From contig CP010426.1 in NCBI GenBank assembly GCA_000830315.1, forward strand, positions 742,717 to 806,716: a DNA stretch of 64,000 bases. The letters run 5' to 3'. The notes below the pieces were generated by a model. It was not told where the DNA came from. It did no database searches and was given only the letters and a program-made list of their open reading frames with translations. The first letter of the stretch is position 1. Each line of letters starts with the position of its first letter. Both the position numbers and the translations under genes were made by a program. This document shows positions 7,167 to 15,159 of this stretch, one piece after another. Source of the DNA: an archaeon GW2011_AR20. GTDB taxonomy: Archaea > Nanobdellota > Nanobdellia > SCGC-AAA011-G17 > GW2011-AR20.

Positions 7167-7580
7167 TTAACTAACTAAGGTTATTGTAACTTGATCGTTA
7201 TTTTTTTTAAGATTATAAGAGATTCCTGGCTCAAAATTTATCGGCTGATTGCTTACATCTGTGCTTAAGATTCTGGCGTATTGTGTTCCTGAGCCCAGAG
7301 GAAATTCAATATAAATTTCTCTGCCTTCTATTTTCATTAGGTAATTTTTTCCGTTTAACTCATTAGGAAGTTTAATTATCCTTGAATAACCATTCTCAAC
7401 CCTTCCTGCTAAATTAATTTCATTTCTAGTTTGTTCAAGCAGGTTCTGGGCTGTTAATGTGTCTCTTCTGGAAACTGCAAATGAAAAATAGCCTGAAGAC
7501 ATAACCAAATAAATCAATAAAATAACAACAGCTACGCCGACGAAATACAAAAATTCTATTCCAATCTGGGATTTTTTCAT
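7167..7580 (-). CDS. Archaeal type IV pilin-like protein
   Basis: A 137-aa protein with a class III signal peptide: KKSQIGIEF followed by a long hydrophobic helix (FVGVAVVILLIYLV). This Q...E pattern is cut by the archaeal prepilin peptidase and assembled into pili or pseudopili. The C-terminal part is a short beta-rich globular domain ending in VTITLVS. It lies 1 nt downstream of a second pilin-like gene on the same strand, so the two form a small pilin operon. Confidence 0.75.
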   Translation of the reverse strand: MKKSQIGIEFLYFVGVAVVILLIYLVMSSGYFSFAVSRRDTLTAQNLLEQTRNEINLAGRVENGYSRIIKLPNELNGKNYLMKIEGREIYIEFPLGSGTQYARILSTDVSNQPINFEPGISYNLKKNNDQVTITLVS

Positions 7581-7581
7581 T

Positions 7582-8145
7582 TTAAAGAGTTACGCATCGT
7601 GCATTTTCGCATGCCATTATTCCTGTACAAACTTCCTTAATATTCCACGCACCATTCGCGCATTCTAACACACATCCGTTATTACCGCACCCGCTGTAAG
7701 CAGGGGTTCCGCATGTTAATTCACCTCCATCGCATTGTATATTAATAAGAACAGAGTTTCCAAGGGATTTTACAACAACATTTTTCTTGCCGGGAGTAAC
7801 CGGAATTGCACCATAAGATGATAAAGGTGCATCTGAAACCTTAACTATCTCGCTTATTTCATTTCCTTTTCCTTTTATTGTAAATATTATCTCGTTGCCA
7901 ATAATATTAATGCTTTGCAGGCCCCGAGGAAAATCAATCCTTAATGTAACTTGAGTATCTGCCCCATAAACATTAACCTGGTTTGCTGCACCAACAATTT
8001 CATTTGTTATTGCATTAATCTTGGAGGTTGTTATTGCATAAGAACTCTCGCTAGAATAACGTGCATATAATATTGTGACTGGAATCAATAAAACCAAAAC
8101 CAATCCCACAATCACCAGATATTCTATAGCAACCTGCGCTTTAAT
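7582..8145 (-). CDS. Archaeal type IV pilin-like protein with Cys-rich C-terminus; probable ATT start
   Basis: In-frame GTG at 8115 would cut into the signal sequence. Extending upstream gives KAQVAIEYLVIVGLVLVLL, a class III pilin signal, but the frame stops at TAA just before an ATT codon at 8145-8143. GAGGTGAT, a strong ribosome binding site, sits 4 nt upstream, so initiation at ATT is the best reading (187 aa). The C-terminal 50 residues contain eight cysteines in CxxxxxxC-type spacing (CDGGELTC, CGNNGC, CTGIMAC). It is paired with the pilin gene at 7167. Confidence 0.7.
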   Translation of the reverse strand: MKAQVAIEYLVIVGLVLVLLIPVTILYARYSSESSYAITTSKINAITNEIVGAANQVNVYGADTQVTLRIDFPRGLQSINIIGNEIIFTIKGKGNEISEIVKVSDAPLSSYGAIPVTPGKKNVVVKSLGNSVLINIQCDGGELTCGTPAYSGCGNNGCVLECANGAWNIKEVCTGIMACENARCVTL

Positions 8146-8197
8146 TTATATCACCTCTTGAATAGAAATAATAAAAGTTAGTATATAAATATTTGGT

Positions 8198-8629
8198 TTA
8201 AATTTCCTGATAATGTTTTTTATTTTTACCTGTCAAATATTTTATAAATTCTAGAAATGGTTTTAATATTATATGGCCACATAAATAAGTTCCATCAATT
8301 TTATTTTTGCTATTAATAGAATGTTTAAAGAATGCTTTGCTACCTCCTTGAGATACATTCATATCACTAATTCTTGAACAATATATTAATGGTATTTGTG
8401 AGTATGTTTCATGAAATTTCCGAATTTTGTAACCTTCCCCAATTTGAGGATGAATAATTATTATATCAAACTCTGGTGATAAAGACACTGGGTTTTCCTC
8501 AGCTTCGACCGAATATCCTTTAGCTTATAAAACTTTTAATAAATCCTCCAAATTTTTACCATATTCATCTGCTTCGCTCATATTAAAATTATGATCAACT
8601 AAATAAATTTTGATTTTGTCTCTTCCCAT
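8198..8629 (-). pseudogene. Response-regulator receiver-like gene broken by an in-frame TAA
   Basis: From ATG 8629 the frame reads MGRDKIKIYLVDHNFN...NLEDLLKVL, then TAA at 8527-8525, then continues in the same frame AKGYSVEAEENP...FDIIIIHPQIGEG to 8198. The order resembles a CheY-like receiver: N-terminal strand with acidic residue, then FDIIIIHPQ as the phosphoacceptor strand, although His replaces the expected Asp. A single nonsense mutation or sequencing error would explain it. Downstream restart from GTG 8488 would give only 96 aa. Confidence 0.5.
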
Positions 8630-8630
8630 T

Positions 8631-9815
8631 TTACTCATACCTAAGAGCATCAACTGGTCTTAACTTTGAAGCCTGATAAGCGGGAAGTGCGCCTGAAATC
8701 ATTCCGACCAAGAACGCAAACAATAGTCCAAACAACAACAAGCCGTATTCAATCCTGATGATTAATAAAAATCCGGACTGGGAAGAAATTTTTTCAACAA
8801 TCAAAGCGACAATTGTCCCAAGTGCAGTTCCGAATATTCCCCCGACCAGACCCATTAATCCTGACTCAATCAGGAATATTTTCATGATGTCTGAATTTCT
8901 TGCGCCAACAGCCTTCATTATTCCAATATCTTTTGTCCTTTCCAAAACGCTTGTATACATTGAATTCATTATTCCAATTGCCCCGACAATTAATGAAATA
9001 GCAGCTATTCCCACTAAAACAACCTGCATGATTCCAAGAACCTGGCTAATCTGCTCCAAAATCTGCGTAGCAGTCAATACCTGAAAATTTGTATCATCCC
9101 TTTTCTGCTCTAATTCTTTTTCAATTTTTCTCTGCAATGCAGGAATATCAGTATCTGTTTTGGCCTGCGCGATTATGGTGTCAACATGATCTGGTTCATT
9201 AAAAACTTCCCTCGCAGTTTCCAGGGGAATATTAATCTGGTTGTCATCCTGAGAATTTCCAACTTCTTCCAATATCCCGACAACCTTGAACTCGTGCTTG
9301 TTAATCTCAATCTTGTTTCCAATTCTTAACTCCTTTGAGAACATTTCTTTTGCAGCCCTTGCGCCTATGATGGCCGCGGATTTCTCTCCTGATTTGATAA
9401 ACCTTCCTTCCTTCATTTCAATGCCCGAATCTTCAAAAAATTCCTGGAAATCTTCAGAAGGAATTGCAGCAACTAAAGTAAATGCAACTTCTTTGTTGTT
9501 TATAATCTCGCTTGACCTGAATATTGCAGGAATTACATAGTCAAAGCCTGAAATCTTTTCAATGGTATCAACATCATCTATTGTTAATCCCTGTGAAGCT
9601 GTTCCGGGTCCCTGGAATCCCCTTGAAGAAATTAATATCCTGTTTGCCCCGAAAGTTTCAAATTGCTCCTGTATTGTATTTTCCAAGCCGCGGGAAAGTG
9701 TAATCAAAGAGATTATTGCAGCTACCCCGATAATTATTCCTATGATAGTCAGCCATGATCTTAGCTTTCTATGAAGGATGCTGTTTACTGCAAGCAAAAA
9801 ATATTCTGTAATCAT
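8631..9815 (-). CDS. ABC transporter permease, MacB/FtsX type
   Basis: A 394-aa permease with an N-terminal transmembrane helix (LTIIGIIIGVAAIISLITLS, residues about 21-40), a large extracytoplasmic MacB-like domain (about 45-265) and three C-terminal helices including the FtsX signature ERTKDIGIMKAVGARNSDI near residue 300. This architecture extrudes or moves substrates by mechanotransmission rather than a classical channel. The start overlaps the stop of the upstream accessory protein by 4 nt, and the ATPase lies two genes upstream. Confidence 0.93.
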   Translation of the reverse strand: MITEYFLLAVNSILHRKLRSWLTIIGIIIGVAAIISLITLSRGLENTIQEQFETFGANRILISSRGFQGPGTASQGLTIDDVDTIEKISGFDYVIPAIFRSSEIINNKEVAFTLVAAIPSEDFQEFFEDSGIEMKEGRFIKSGEKSAAIIGARAAKEMFSKELRIGNKIEINKHEFKVVGILEEVGNSQDDNQINIPLETAREVFNEPDHVDTIIAQAKTDTDIPALQRKIEKELEQKRDDTNFQVLTATQILEQISQVLGIMQVVLVGIAAISLIVGAIGIMNSMYTSVLERTKDIGIMKAVGARNSDIMKIFLIESGLMGLVGGIFGTALGTIVALIVEKISSQSGFLLIIRIEYGLLLFGLLFAFLVGMISGALPAYQASKLRPVDALRYE

Positions 9816-10636
9816 ATTTTTCTTTTTCTTAATTTCCTATAAATAAAGTAGATTATTACTATAGTAATTATAGGGATTAAAATGCTTAAGAAAATATTAT
9901 TTTGAACCAGGCCAAGCTGCTTAGCCTCTTCTACGGTATAAACATTTAATGCCAATTCCTTGTTTTCAGCATACTCATTGTTGTTAACATCCTTGTAATT
10001 TATGTTGAATAATAATCTCGGATTTCTTTCTCTTGCAATTAATGTAAATTCGGCTGTTTCAAAATCCTCAACATCTATATCGCTTATATAAACTGTATTT
10101 GATGATAAAATTTCATAGCCCTGCACCTGAATCAATGTTAATCTTAGTGATTTAATGTCGCTTAATCCAAGGTTTATTAATTTTAAAATTATTTTCCCGT
10201 TGTCATTTACCTTGACAAGTTCAGAACTTTCCAGAACCAAATCCAATTCCGGTTTTGACTCAACATTTATGCTTATCAAAGATTCTTTTACGGTATTATT
10301 GTAGGTTATCTTTAAAGGTATCTTGTAGATTCTCGGTTCTGCTTCCGGCAATGCAATTAAATTAAATACAAGCTGTTTTCTCTCATCTTCCTCAATCTTT
10401 CCTGTAACCTGTTCTGTTGAACTGTCTACAGGAGCAAACGGCAGGTCTGTCAAATCAAGCTTAACTGCAACATTGCTCACCTCATCTTCTCCGAAATTCT
10501 CCAGCATTATTCTTATGGTTAATTTTTCTCCAGGAGCAACCTTATTCGGCTGTGAAAATACCTCTTGAACTCCAATCTGCGCGCTAACCAGATTTGTTAC
10601 AAGCAAAAGCATGAATAATAACATTAATTTTTTCAT
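9812..10636 (-). CDS. Secreted CARDB/S-layer-like accessory protein of the ABC exporter
   Basis: A 274-aa protein: signal peptide (residues 1-19, ending VSAQ), two Ig-like repeats of the CARDB/COG1361 kind (PGEKLTIRIMLENFGEDEVSNVAV; VKVNDNGKIILKLINLGLSDIKSL), and a C-terminal membrane anchor with a KLRKRKI tail. It sits between the permease (4-nt overlap) and the ATPase (1-nt gap), a common archaeal three-gene arrangement. It probably presents or binds substrate at the outer face; substrate unknown. Confidence 0.8.
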   Translation of the reverse strand: MKKLMLLFMLLLVTNLVSAQIGVQEVFSQPNKVAPGEKLTIRIMLENFGEDEVSNVAVKLDLTDLPFAPVDSSTEQVTGKIEEDERKQLVFNLIALPEAEPRIYKIPLKITYNNTVKESLISINVESKPELDLVLESSELVKVNDNGKIILKLINLGLSDIKSLRLTLIQVQGYEILSSNTVYISDIDVEDFETAEFTLIARERNPRLLFNINYKDVNNNEYAENKELALNVYTVEEAKQLGLVQNNIFLSILIPIITIVIIYFIYRKLRKRKI

Positions 10637-10637
10637 T

Positions 10638-11315
10638 TTATCCTCCCTTGTAGATTTCTCCGTCTCTTAGATTAATAACTTTATTTGCTAATTTGGTTAA
10701 TTCAAGATTATGAGTAACCAAGATTATTGTCTTGCCTTTTTTATTCAGGTCTTTCAAGATTTTCATTATCTCATCCCCTGTCTTAGTATCTAAATTTCCT
10801 GTTGGTTCGTCTGCCAGGATAATTTCAGGATCATTTATTAAAGCGCGGGCAATCGCAACCCTTTGTCTTTGTCCCCCCGACAATTGAGATGGCAGATGAT
10901 TCATTCGATCCTGCAATCCAACTAATTTTAAAACTTCCCTTGCTTTTTCTAATTTCTCTGCTCTTGAGATTCCTTGAAATGTCATTGGCAAGGCAACATT
11001 TTCCAATGCAGTTAAGCTTGGAATTAAATTAAATGTCTGAAATATAAAGCCTATCTTCTTTCCGCGTATTTGTGCCAAATCGCTTTCTGATAAATGCGAG
11101 ATATTATGTTCCCCCAAGAAAATTTCACCTTTTGTCGGAGTATCCAAACAGCCGACCAGATGCATTGCTGTTGATTTTCCTGATCCGCTCGGCCCCATCA
11201 AAGCTACAAAATCACTTTTATTAACGCTTAAACTAATTCCGTTTATGGCAGGAATTTCAACCTCATCTAATTGATAAACCTTCTCTACATTTGATAAATT
11301 AATCAAAGTTGTCAT
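10638..11315 (-). CDS. ABC transporter ATP-binding protein, LolD/MacB type
   Basis: A 225-aa nucleotide-binding domain: Walker [10 protein letters not shown] (about residue 41), Q-loop FIFQTFNL, signature [15 protein letters not shown] (about 146), Walker [13 protein letters not shown] (about 166) and H-loop VTHN. It powers the permease encoded two genes downstream. It is the first gene of the operon, and the region upstream holds the promoter shared with the divergent gene at 11414. Confidence 0.95.
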   Translation of the reverse strand: MTTLINLSNVEKVYQLDEVEIPAINGISLSVNKSDFVALMGPSGSGKSTAMHLVGCLDTPTKGEIFLGEHNISHLSESDLAQIRGKKIGFIFQTFNLIPSLTALENVALPMTFQGISRAEKLEKAREVLKLVGLQDRMNHLPSQLSGGQRQRVAIARALINDPEIILADEPTGNLDTKTGDEIMKILKDLNKKGKTIILVTHNLELTKLANKVINLRDGEIYKGG

Positions 11316-11413
11316 ATGCTTTTTGGAATTTTACAGGTATTTAAATGTTTTGTTCTATAATTATTTTAAAGTAGTAACATACAGAAAGATTTAAAAATGA
11401 TGGAATACTTAAG

Positions 11414-11998
11414 ATGGTTATGGTAAGCGAGATAGATTTATTTAATTTAGAGGACCCGAATTCCATAATAAGAAAAGTTGTGGGGGATGATGAATTAATA
11501 GATATAAGCGAATTAGCACAAAGAAGAGTTCAAATTCCGGTTGGATATGAAATCAAAGAATTGAGTATCGAGAACGGAGAGAGCAAAGAAATAAGTTCTT
11601 TAGTTGAGGATGAGATAAAAAAATTCGTTAATGAAGGCTACCCAGATAATATATACACTCCGATATATGAAGCCATTTTAAATGCGTATCAGCATGGAAA
11701 TAAACGTGATCCGGACAAGAAAGTAAGATTTGCTTATCATCTCGGGGAATCTCACTTAGATATTTTAATTGAAGATGAAGGAACCATATTAAATTCGACT
11801 TTTGTGCCGTTCATATTAAAGCATAGGGAATCAGACGTTAAGAGCAAATATATTGATTTTTATAAATTTGCTCGTAAAGAAAAGCCCAAAGCCAATAACG
11901 GGACAGGAACATCCTTCATGCACGCTTACATGGATGAAATAAATTACTATTTGGGCGAGCATGGACTAATGGTTCATATGGTTAAAAATAAAAATTAA
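11414..11998 (+). CDS. GHKL-type ATPase, RsbW/histidine-kinase-like ATP-binding domain
   Basis: A 194-aa stand-alone HATPase fold: N-box EAILNAYQHGN (about residue 88), G1 box IEDEGT, and G2 box NNGTGTSFMHAYMDEI (about 161). There is no dimerisation/phosphoacceptor or transducer domain, so it resembles anti-sigma-factor-type kinases rather than a sensor kinase or topoisomerase. The partner is unknown. A TATA-like GATTTAAAAA precedes it. It is convergent with and overlaps the next gene by 4 nt. Confidence 0.75.
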   Translation: MVMVSEIDLFNLEDPNSIIRKVVGDDELIDISELAQRRVQIPVGYEIKELSIENGESKEISSLVEDEIKKFVNEGYPDNIYTPIYEAILNAYQHGNKRDPDKKVRFAYHLGESHLDILIEDEGTILNSTFVPFILKHRESDVKSKYIDFYKFARKEKPKANNGTGTSFMHAYMDEINYYLGEHGLMVHMVKNKN

Positions 11999-12882
11999 TC
12001 TATTAATCCTAAAACATAGCTTAATGCATGGCTTGCTCTTAATGGTTTCTTAGTTTCTTTGGTTAATCTGAAGCTGTAATCAAGTTTATCGCGCAGATTC
12101 TGTGTTAATCCAAATTTTTCATTGCCAAAAATCAGAATTATTTTATTGTTTTTATTTTCACTGTAAAATTTCTTGAGATTATTTTCATCTAATTTTGAGT
12201 TTATGGAGAAGCCAATTTTAATGCCATCTAGTTTTTTGTTTATATTTAAAGTAAATTTTTCATAAGGGATTCCCTTCGCTTCTTCCTTTGCTTTATTAAT
12301 TAAATTTGTGATGTTTTTATTCGTTAAAATATTCAAAGGCAGATTAAATATATAGCACAATCTCAAGAAATCCTTAATCTCTTCTTTATCCTCGGGATTT
12401 TCCAAAACGATTTCGATGTTTGAATCTTGTTTAAGCATTTTAAATTTCTCCCAATAATTGTTTGGAATAATAAATATTCTGTAATAAGAAATGCTTTGCT
12501 TCTTAATAAACTCTATATATATTATTTTTTCGGGATTTTCTGAAAATTTGCCTGATTTTAAGGAAGAATTAACTTTTTTGATTATTGATTTTCCAGATAT
12601 GGGAATTTTGCTAAGAAATTTTACCTTAATAAAATAAGATTTTATATTTAAGTTTTCAAAATTATTTTTGAAGGTCTTGAAATTAAGTTTCTGCCAGTCT
12701 TTATACAATGGCAAGATTTGATTTATTTCTTCAAAATATAAAATTTCATCAATATCTTTGCTAGTTTCTAGAATTAAGCCATTATCTTCATAAAATTTAG
12801 CATCATTTAATCTCTCTTTAATTTTGTTTTTTAGTATTTCTCTATTTAATTCAAATTTATGTAAAACTAACAAATGTTTCAT
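11995..12882 (-). CDS. THUMP-SPOUT-type RNA methyltransferase-like protein
   Basis: A 295-aa protein. The C-terminus has SPOUT-fold features: IILIFGNEKFGLTQNL (about residue 250) and RASHALSYVLGL (about 282), the knot region that binds S-adenosylmethionine. The N-terminal half (FIKVKFLSKIPISGKSIIKKV) resembles a THUMP RNA-binding domain, as in archaeal COG1818-type proteins. The likely substrate is tRNA or rRNA; the exact site cannot be told. Confidence 0.6.
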   Translation of the reverse strand: MKHLLVLHKFELNREILKNKIKERLNDAKFYEDNGLILETSKDIDEILYFEEINQILPLYKDWQKLNFKTFKNNFENLNIKSYFIKVKFLSKIPISGKSIIKKVNSSLKSGKFSENPEKIIYIEFIKKQSISYYRIFIIPNNYWEKFKMLKQDSNIEIVLENPEDKEEIKDFLRLCYIFNLPLNILTNKNITNLINKAKEEAKGIPYEKFTLNINKKLDGIKIGFSINSKLDENNLKKFYSENKNNKIILIFGNEKFGLTQNLRDKLDYSFRLTKETKKPLRASHALSYVLGLID

Positions 12883-12921
12883 AAATCTAATTAAGATTAA
12901 ATTTATATAAGGCTTTTTATT

Positions 12922-13014
12922 TTATTTTTCCTTTTTAGCCCTATACTCTGGAATAGCTGGTAATCCAAAACCCGTTCTTATTCTTTGATATATTTTATCT
13001 GAGATAAATGATGT
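12922..13014 (-). pseudogene. Possible C-terminal gene remnant
   Basis: The reverse strand reads about 30 codons, DKIYQRIRTGFGLPAIPEYR..., to a stop at 12922, with no start codon and a stop just upstream. The composition looks protein-like rather than random, so it may be the tail of a lost gene in the otherwise empty 12883-13106 spacer. Family not recognised. Confidence 0.25.
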
Positions 13015-13106
13015 GGATTACTTCGGATTTTCAACATTCCACATATTAAAGTACATTCCGGATTAATGGTAAGGTTTATTAAAGTAAATTTTCTAATAAC
13101 TTTTAA

Positions 13107-13213
13107 GTGGGAGTACCGAAGCGGCCAAACGGGACAGAATTACAAAAAAGTAATGTCCAGACTCAAGATCTGTTGGCTTAGTGCCTTCACAGGTTCGAAT
13201 CCTGTCTCCCACA
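13107..13213 (+). tRNA. tRNA-Leu (CAA) with an intron in the anticodon stem
   Basis: Acceptor GTGGGAG/CTCCCAC with discriminator A, long variable arm (TTGGCTTAGTGCCTTC), T-arm ACAGG-TTCGAAT-CCTGT, anticodon loop CTCAAGA (CAA). The gene is 107 nt; a 23-nt insertion at about 13139-13161, within the 5' strand of the anticodon stem, contains an ATTAC/GTAAT hairpin, and its removal restores the stem ACAGA/TCTGT. CAGA is repeated at both borders, so the splice site can slide up to 4 nt. Its 3' end recurs at 14380 and 15138. Confidence 0.9.
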
Positions 13214-13215
13214 CT
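13203..13215 (+). repeat. att-like repeat 1: tRNA-Leu 3' end
   Basis: TGTCTCCCACACT: the last T-stem base, the acceptor 3' strand and discriminator of tRNA-Leu plus two following bases. The 13-mer recurs exactly at 15138-15150, and its first 11 bases recur at 14380-14390. Confidence 0.7.
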
Positions 13216-13283
13216 TACCCCTTATTTTATAAAAAGATAATGTAGAGGGTAAGATTTATATACTAGTTCTTATTCTTACTTCT

Positions 13284-14282
13284 ATGGTTTATATATATAA
13301 AAAAACAATTGGAGAAAAAAATTATTATTATTTAAGAGCTTCTCAGCGTAAAGGAGCCAAAGTAATTGTAAAGGATATAGCTTATCTAGGTGGAACTATA
13401 GAAGAAGTAAAAAAAGCATTGGAAAATCTGCCGAAATATTCTAATGAGATAAGGAAAGCTTACAAAACAATTAATAACTTTTTAGAATCAAATAGATATT
13501 TAGAGAAAATAAAATTATCAAAACTAAAAAAAGATAGATTTATTGATTATGAAAAGCTTCTTGAATTGGAAGCATGCAAGTTACATTTTAGCACAGATTT
13601 TAAAAAAAATAATGAACTTACTAAAAAAGAAATTTTAAAGAATTTTATTATAGAATTTGCCCATAATACAACTTCTATAGAAGGAAATACTATAAATTTA
13701 AATGAAGCCCGTAGCCTATTGCAAGATGGTTTAACACCAAAAAATAAAACCTTAAGAGAAATTTATGATCTGCAAAATACTGAAAGAGTATTTTTAAAAT
13801 TAATTAATTCAAGAGAGGATATCAATCACGAATTCATTCAAAACATTCATTCAGAATTAATGAAGAACATTGATGCTAGGTCAGGTTATAGAACAAGTGA
13901 TGTTAGAGTAATAAAGGCTAATTTTAAAGCTACTCCAGCTCCCTATGTTAAAACAGATATGGAATTATTATTAAAATGGTTCAATGATAATAAAAATAAA
14001 CTACATCCATTAGTTATTGCAAGTGTCCTTCATCATAAATTCGAAAAAATACACCCCTTTATGGATGGGAATGGAAGAACCGGAAGAATGTTACTAAATT
14101 TTATACTTATGAAAAGTAATTATCCCCCTTTAATAATACTAAACAAAGAAAGAAAAGAATATTTAGATGCTTTAAGAAAAGCCGATAAATTAAATTTAAA
14201 TGAAATTGATGAAGCTTATAAAGAACTTATCAATTTCAACTCAGACCAAATGATAAAAAACTATTGGAATATATTTCTTTAA
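13284..14282 (+). CDS. Fic-domain AMPylase-like protein
   Basis: A 332-aa protein with the Fic active-site loop HPFMDGNGRTGR (about residue 255; catalytic His, phosphate-binding GNGR). The inhibitory-helix-like motif TTSIEGN lies upstream of the core (about residue 131), so it is class II and probably self-inhibited. Residues 1-60 resemble the N-terminal extension of Fic/DOC family proteins. Fic enzymes transfer AMP or similar to target proteins. A TATA box GATTTATATACTA lies about 25 nt upstream. It is enclosed between tRNA-Leu and the second att-like repeat. Confidence 0.9.
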   Translation: MVYIYKKTIGEKNYYYLRASQRKGAKVIVKDIAYLGGTIEEVKKALENLPKYSNEIRKAYKTINNFLESNRYLEKIKLSKLKKDRFIDYEKLLELEACKLHFSTDFKKNNELTKKEILKNFIIEFAHNTTSIEGNTINLNEARSLLQDGLTPKNKTLREIYDLQNTERVFLKLINSREDINHEFIQNIHSELMKNIDARSGYRTSDVRVIKANFKATPAPYVKTDMELLLKWFNDNKNKLHPLVIASVLHHKFEKIHPFMDGNGRTGRMLLNFILMKSNYPPLIILNKERKEYLDALRKADKLNLNEIDEAYKELINFNSDQMIKNYWNIFL

Positions 14283-14379
14283 TTTTCTTCACGCAAAGTT
14301 TTACATATTACCATACTATACAAATATATATCATTAAAAGATATATAGTTGCAGTGCAATCAAATCAGGCTTCTGAGCG

Positions 14380-14390
14380 TGTCTCCCACA
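14380..14390 (+). repeat. att-like repeat 2
   Basis: TGTCTCCCACA, identical to the last 11 nt of tRNA-Leu, lying in non-coding sequence between the Fic gene and the toxin-antitoxin pair. It separates the two cargo units. Confidence 0.65.
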
Positions 14391-14410
14391 TCCCTTCTTA
14401 AATCAAAAGA

Positions 14411-14448
14411 TTTATATATTAGTTAATACTAATTAATTATTAACTAAT
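14411..14448 (+). promoter_or_regulatory. TATA box and 11-bp-arm palindromic operator of the HTH/RelE-like operon
   Basis: TATA element TTTATATATT (14411-14420). Perfect inverted repeat ATTAGTTAATA (14418-14428) and TATTAACTAAT (14438-14448), separated by 9 nt. The arms are about two helical turns apart, ideal for a dimeric repressor, and they overlap the start region of the antitoxin-like gene at 14460. Autoregulation by that HTH protein is the obvious hypothesis. Confidence 0.65.
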
Positions 14449-14459
14449 AAATTTTAATT

Positions 14460-14744
14460 ATGAAAATGTTAAAGGTTAGATATAGAAAAAGATTGAAACA
14501 TTCTCCTACTTTAAATACCGTAATCATGGTAGAAGAAACTTTAAAAAAGATGAATGGAAGTGTTATAACCATAGCTGATCTGAAGAAAAAACTACCAAAA
14601 CAAATAAATCATAATATATTAAAGTTGATTCTTGAATATTTAGAAAAAAGCAATAAAATAGCCTTTAGTTTAAAAGGGATAACATGGGTATACAATTCTA
14701 ACCCTAATTTAAGAAGAGCTATAGCGACTGGTTTAGAAATATGA
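14460..14744 (+). CDS. Winged-helix antitoxin-like regulator
   Basis: A 94-aa protein with a basic N-terminus and a winged-helix-like region (TIADLKKKLPKQINHNILKLILEYLEKSNKI). It precedes a RelE/ParE-like gene with a 4-nt overlap and has a strong palindrome in its promoter, so antitoxin/repressor is the natural reading. No antitoxin family was identified by name. Confidence 0.65.
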   Translation: MKMLKVRYRKRLKHSPTLNTVIMVEETLKKMNGSVITIADLKKKLPKQINHNILKLILEYLEKSNKIAFSLKGITWVYNSNPNLRRAIATGLEI

Positions 14745-15088
14745 AAGAGGTAAGAGTAATTTTTTCTCCAGAGGCCGAAAAAGTATATAGATATTTAAAT
14801 GAAAAAGCACAATTTTCAAAAAATGAACGCGTTATTTTAAATGCCATAAATAAAAAAATTGAGTTAATTAAAGCAAATTATCATTATGGTGATCCAATCG
14901 CAAAGAATTTAATTCCCAAAGAATATAAAAAAGGATATGGAATAAATAATTTATTTAGGGTAGAACTTCCTAATTTTTGGAGAATGCTTTACACATTAAC
15001 AAACGGAGAAAGTAAAATAGAAATAATTGCATTTGTTTTAGAGATTTTGGATCATAAATCGTATAATAAAAAATTTGGATATAAATAA
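14741..15088 (+). CDS. RelE/ParE-superfamily toxin-like protein
   Basis: A 115-aa protein with the RelE-fold layout: N-terminal strand VRVIFSPEAEKVYRYL, helical hairpin, then LIPKEYKKGYGINNLFRVEL, WRMLYTL and the terminal IIAFVLEILDHKSYNKKFGY. The basic central segment and C-terminal HKSY fit the RelE-like ribonuclease/gyrase-poison superfamily, as found in archaeal toxin-antitoxin pairs. Translationally coupled to the upstream regulator. Confidence 0.8.
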   Translation: MKEVRVIFSPEAEKVYRYLNEKAQFSKNERVILNAINKKIELIKANYHYGDPIAKNLIPKEYKKGYGINNLFRVELPNFWRMLYTLTNGESKIEIIAFVLEILDHKSYNKKFGYK

Positions 15089-15137
15089 TAATCTTAAAGA
15101 TAAATTGTCAACACGTAGAACATTTTATGATGGGGCA

Positions 15138-15150
15138 TGTCTCCCACACT
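15138..15150 (+). repeat. att-like repeat 3
   Basis: TGTCTCCCACACT, 13 nt identical to the tRNA-Leu 3' end and following CT at 13203-13215. It lies 10 nt before the trmI start and probably marks the original junction of tRNA-Leu with trmI before cargo insertion. Confidence 0.7.
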
Positions 15151-15159
15151 AATAAGAAA

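Noticed and set aside
8758..9774. Three plus-strand ORFs inside the ABC permease
   Set aside because: Antisense shadows of the permease; its family motifs are clear on the minus strand.
11414..11998. Sensor histidine kinase
   Set aside because: Only the ATP-binding domain is present; no phosphoacceptor helix pair or sensor region, and no intact response regulator nearby.
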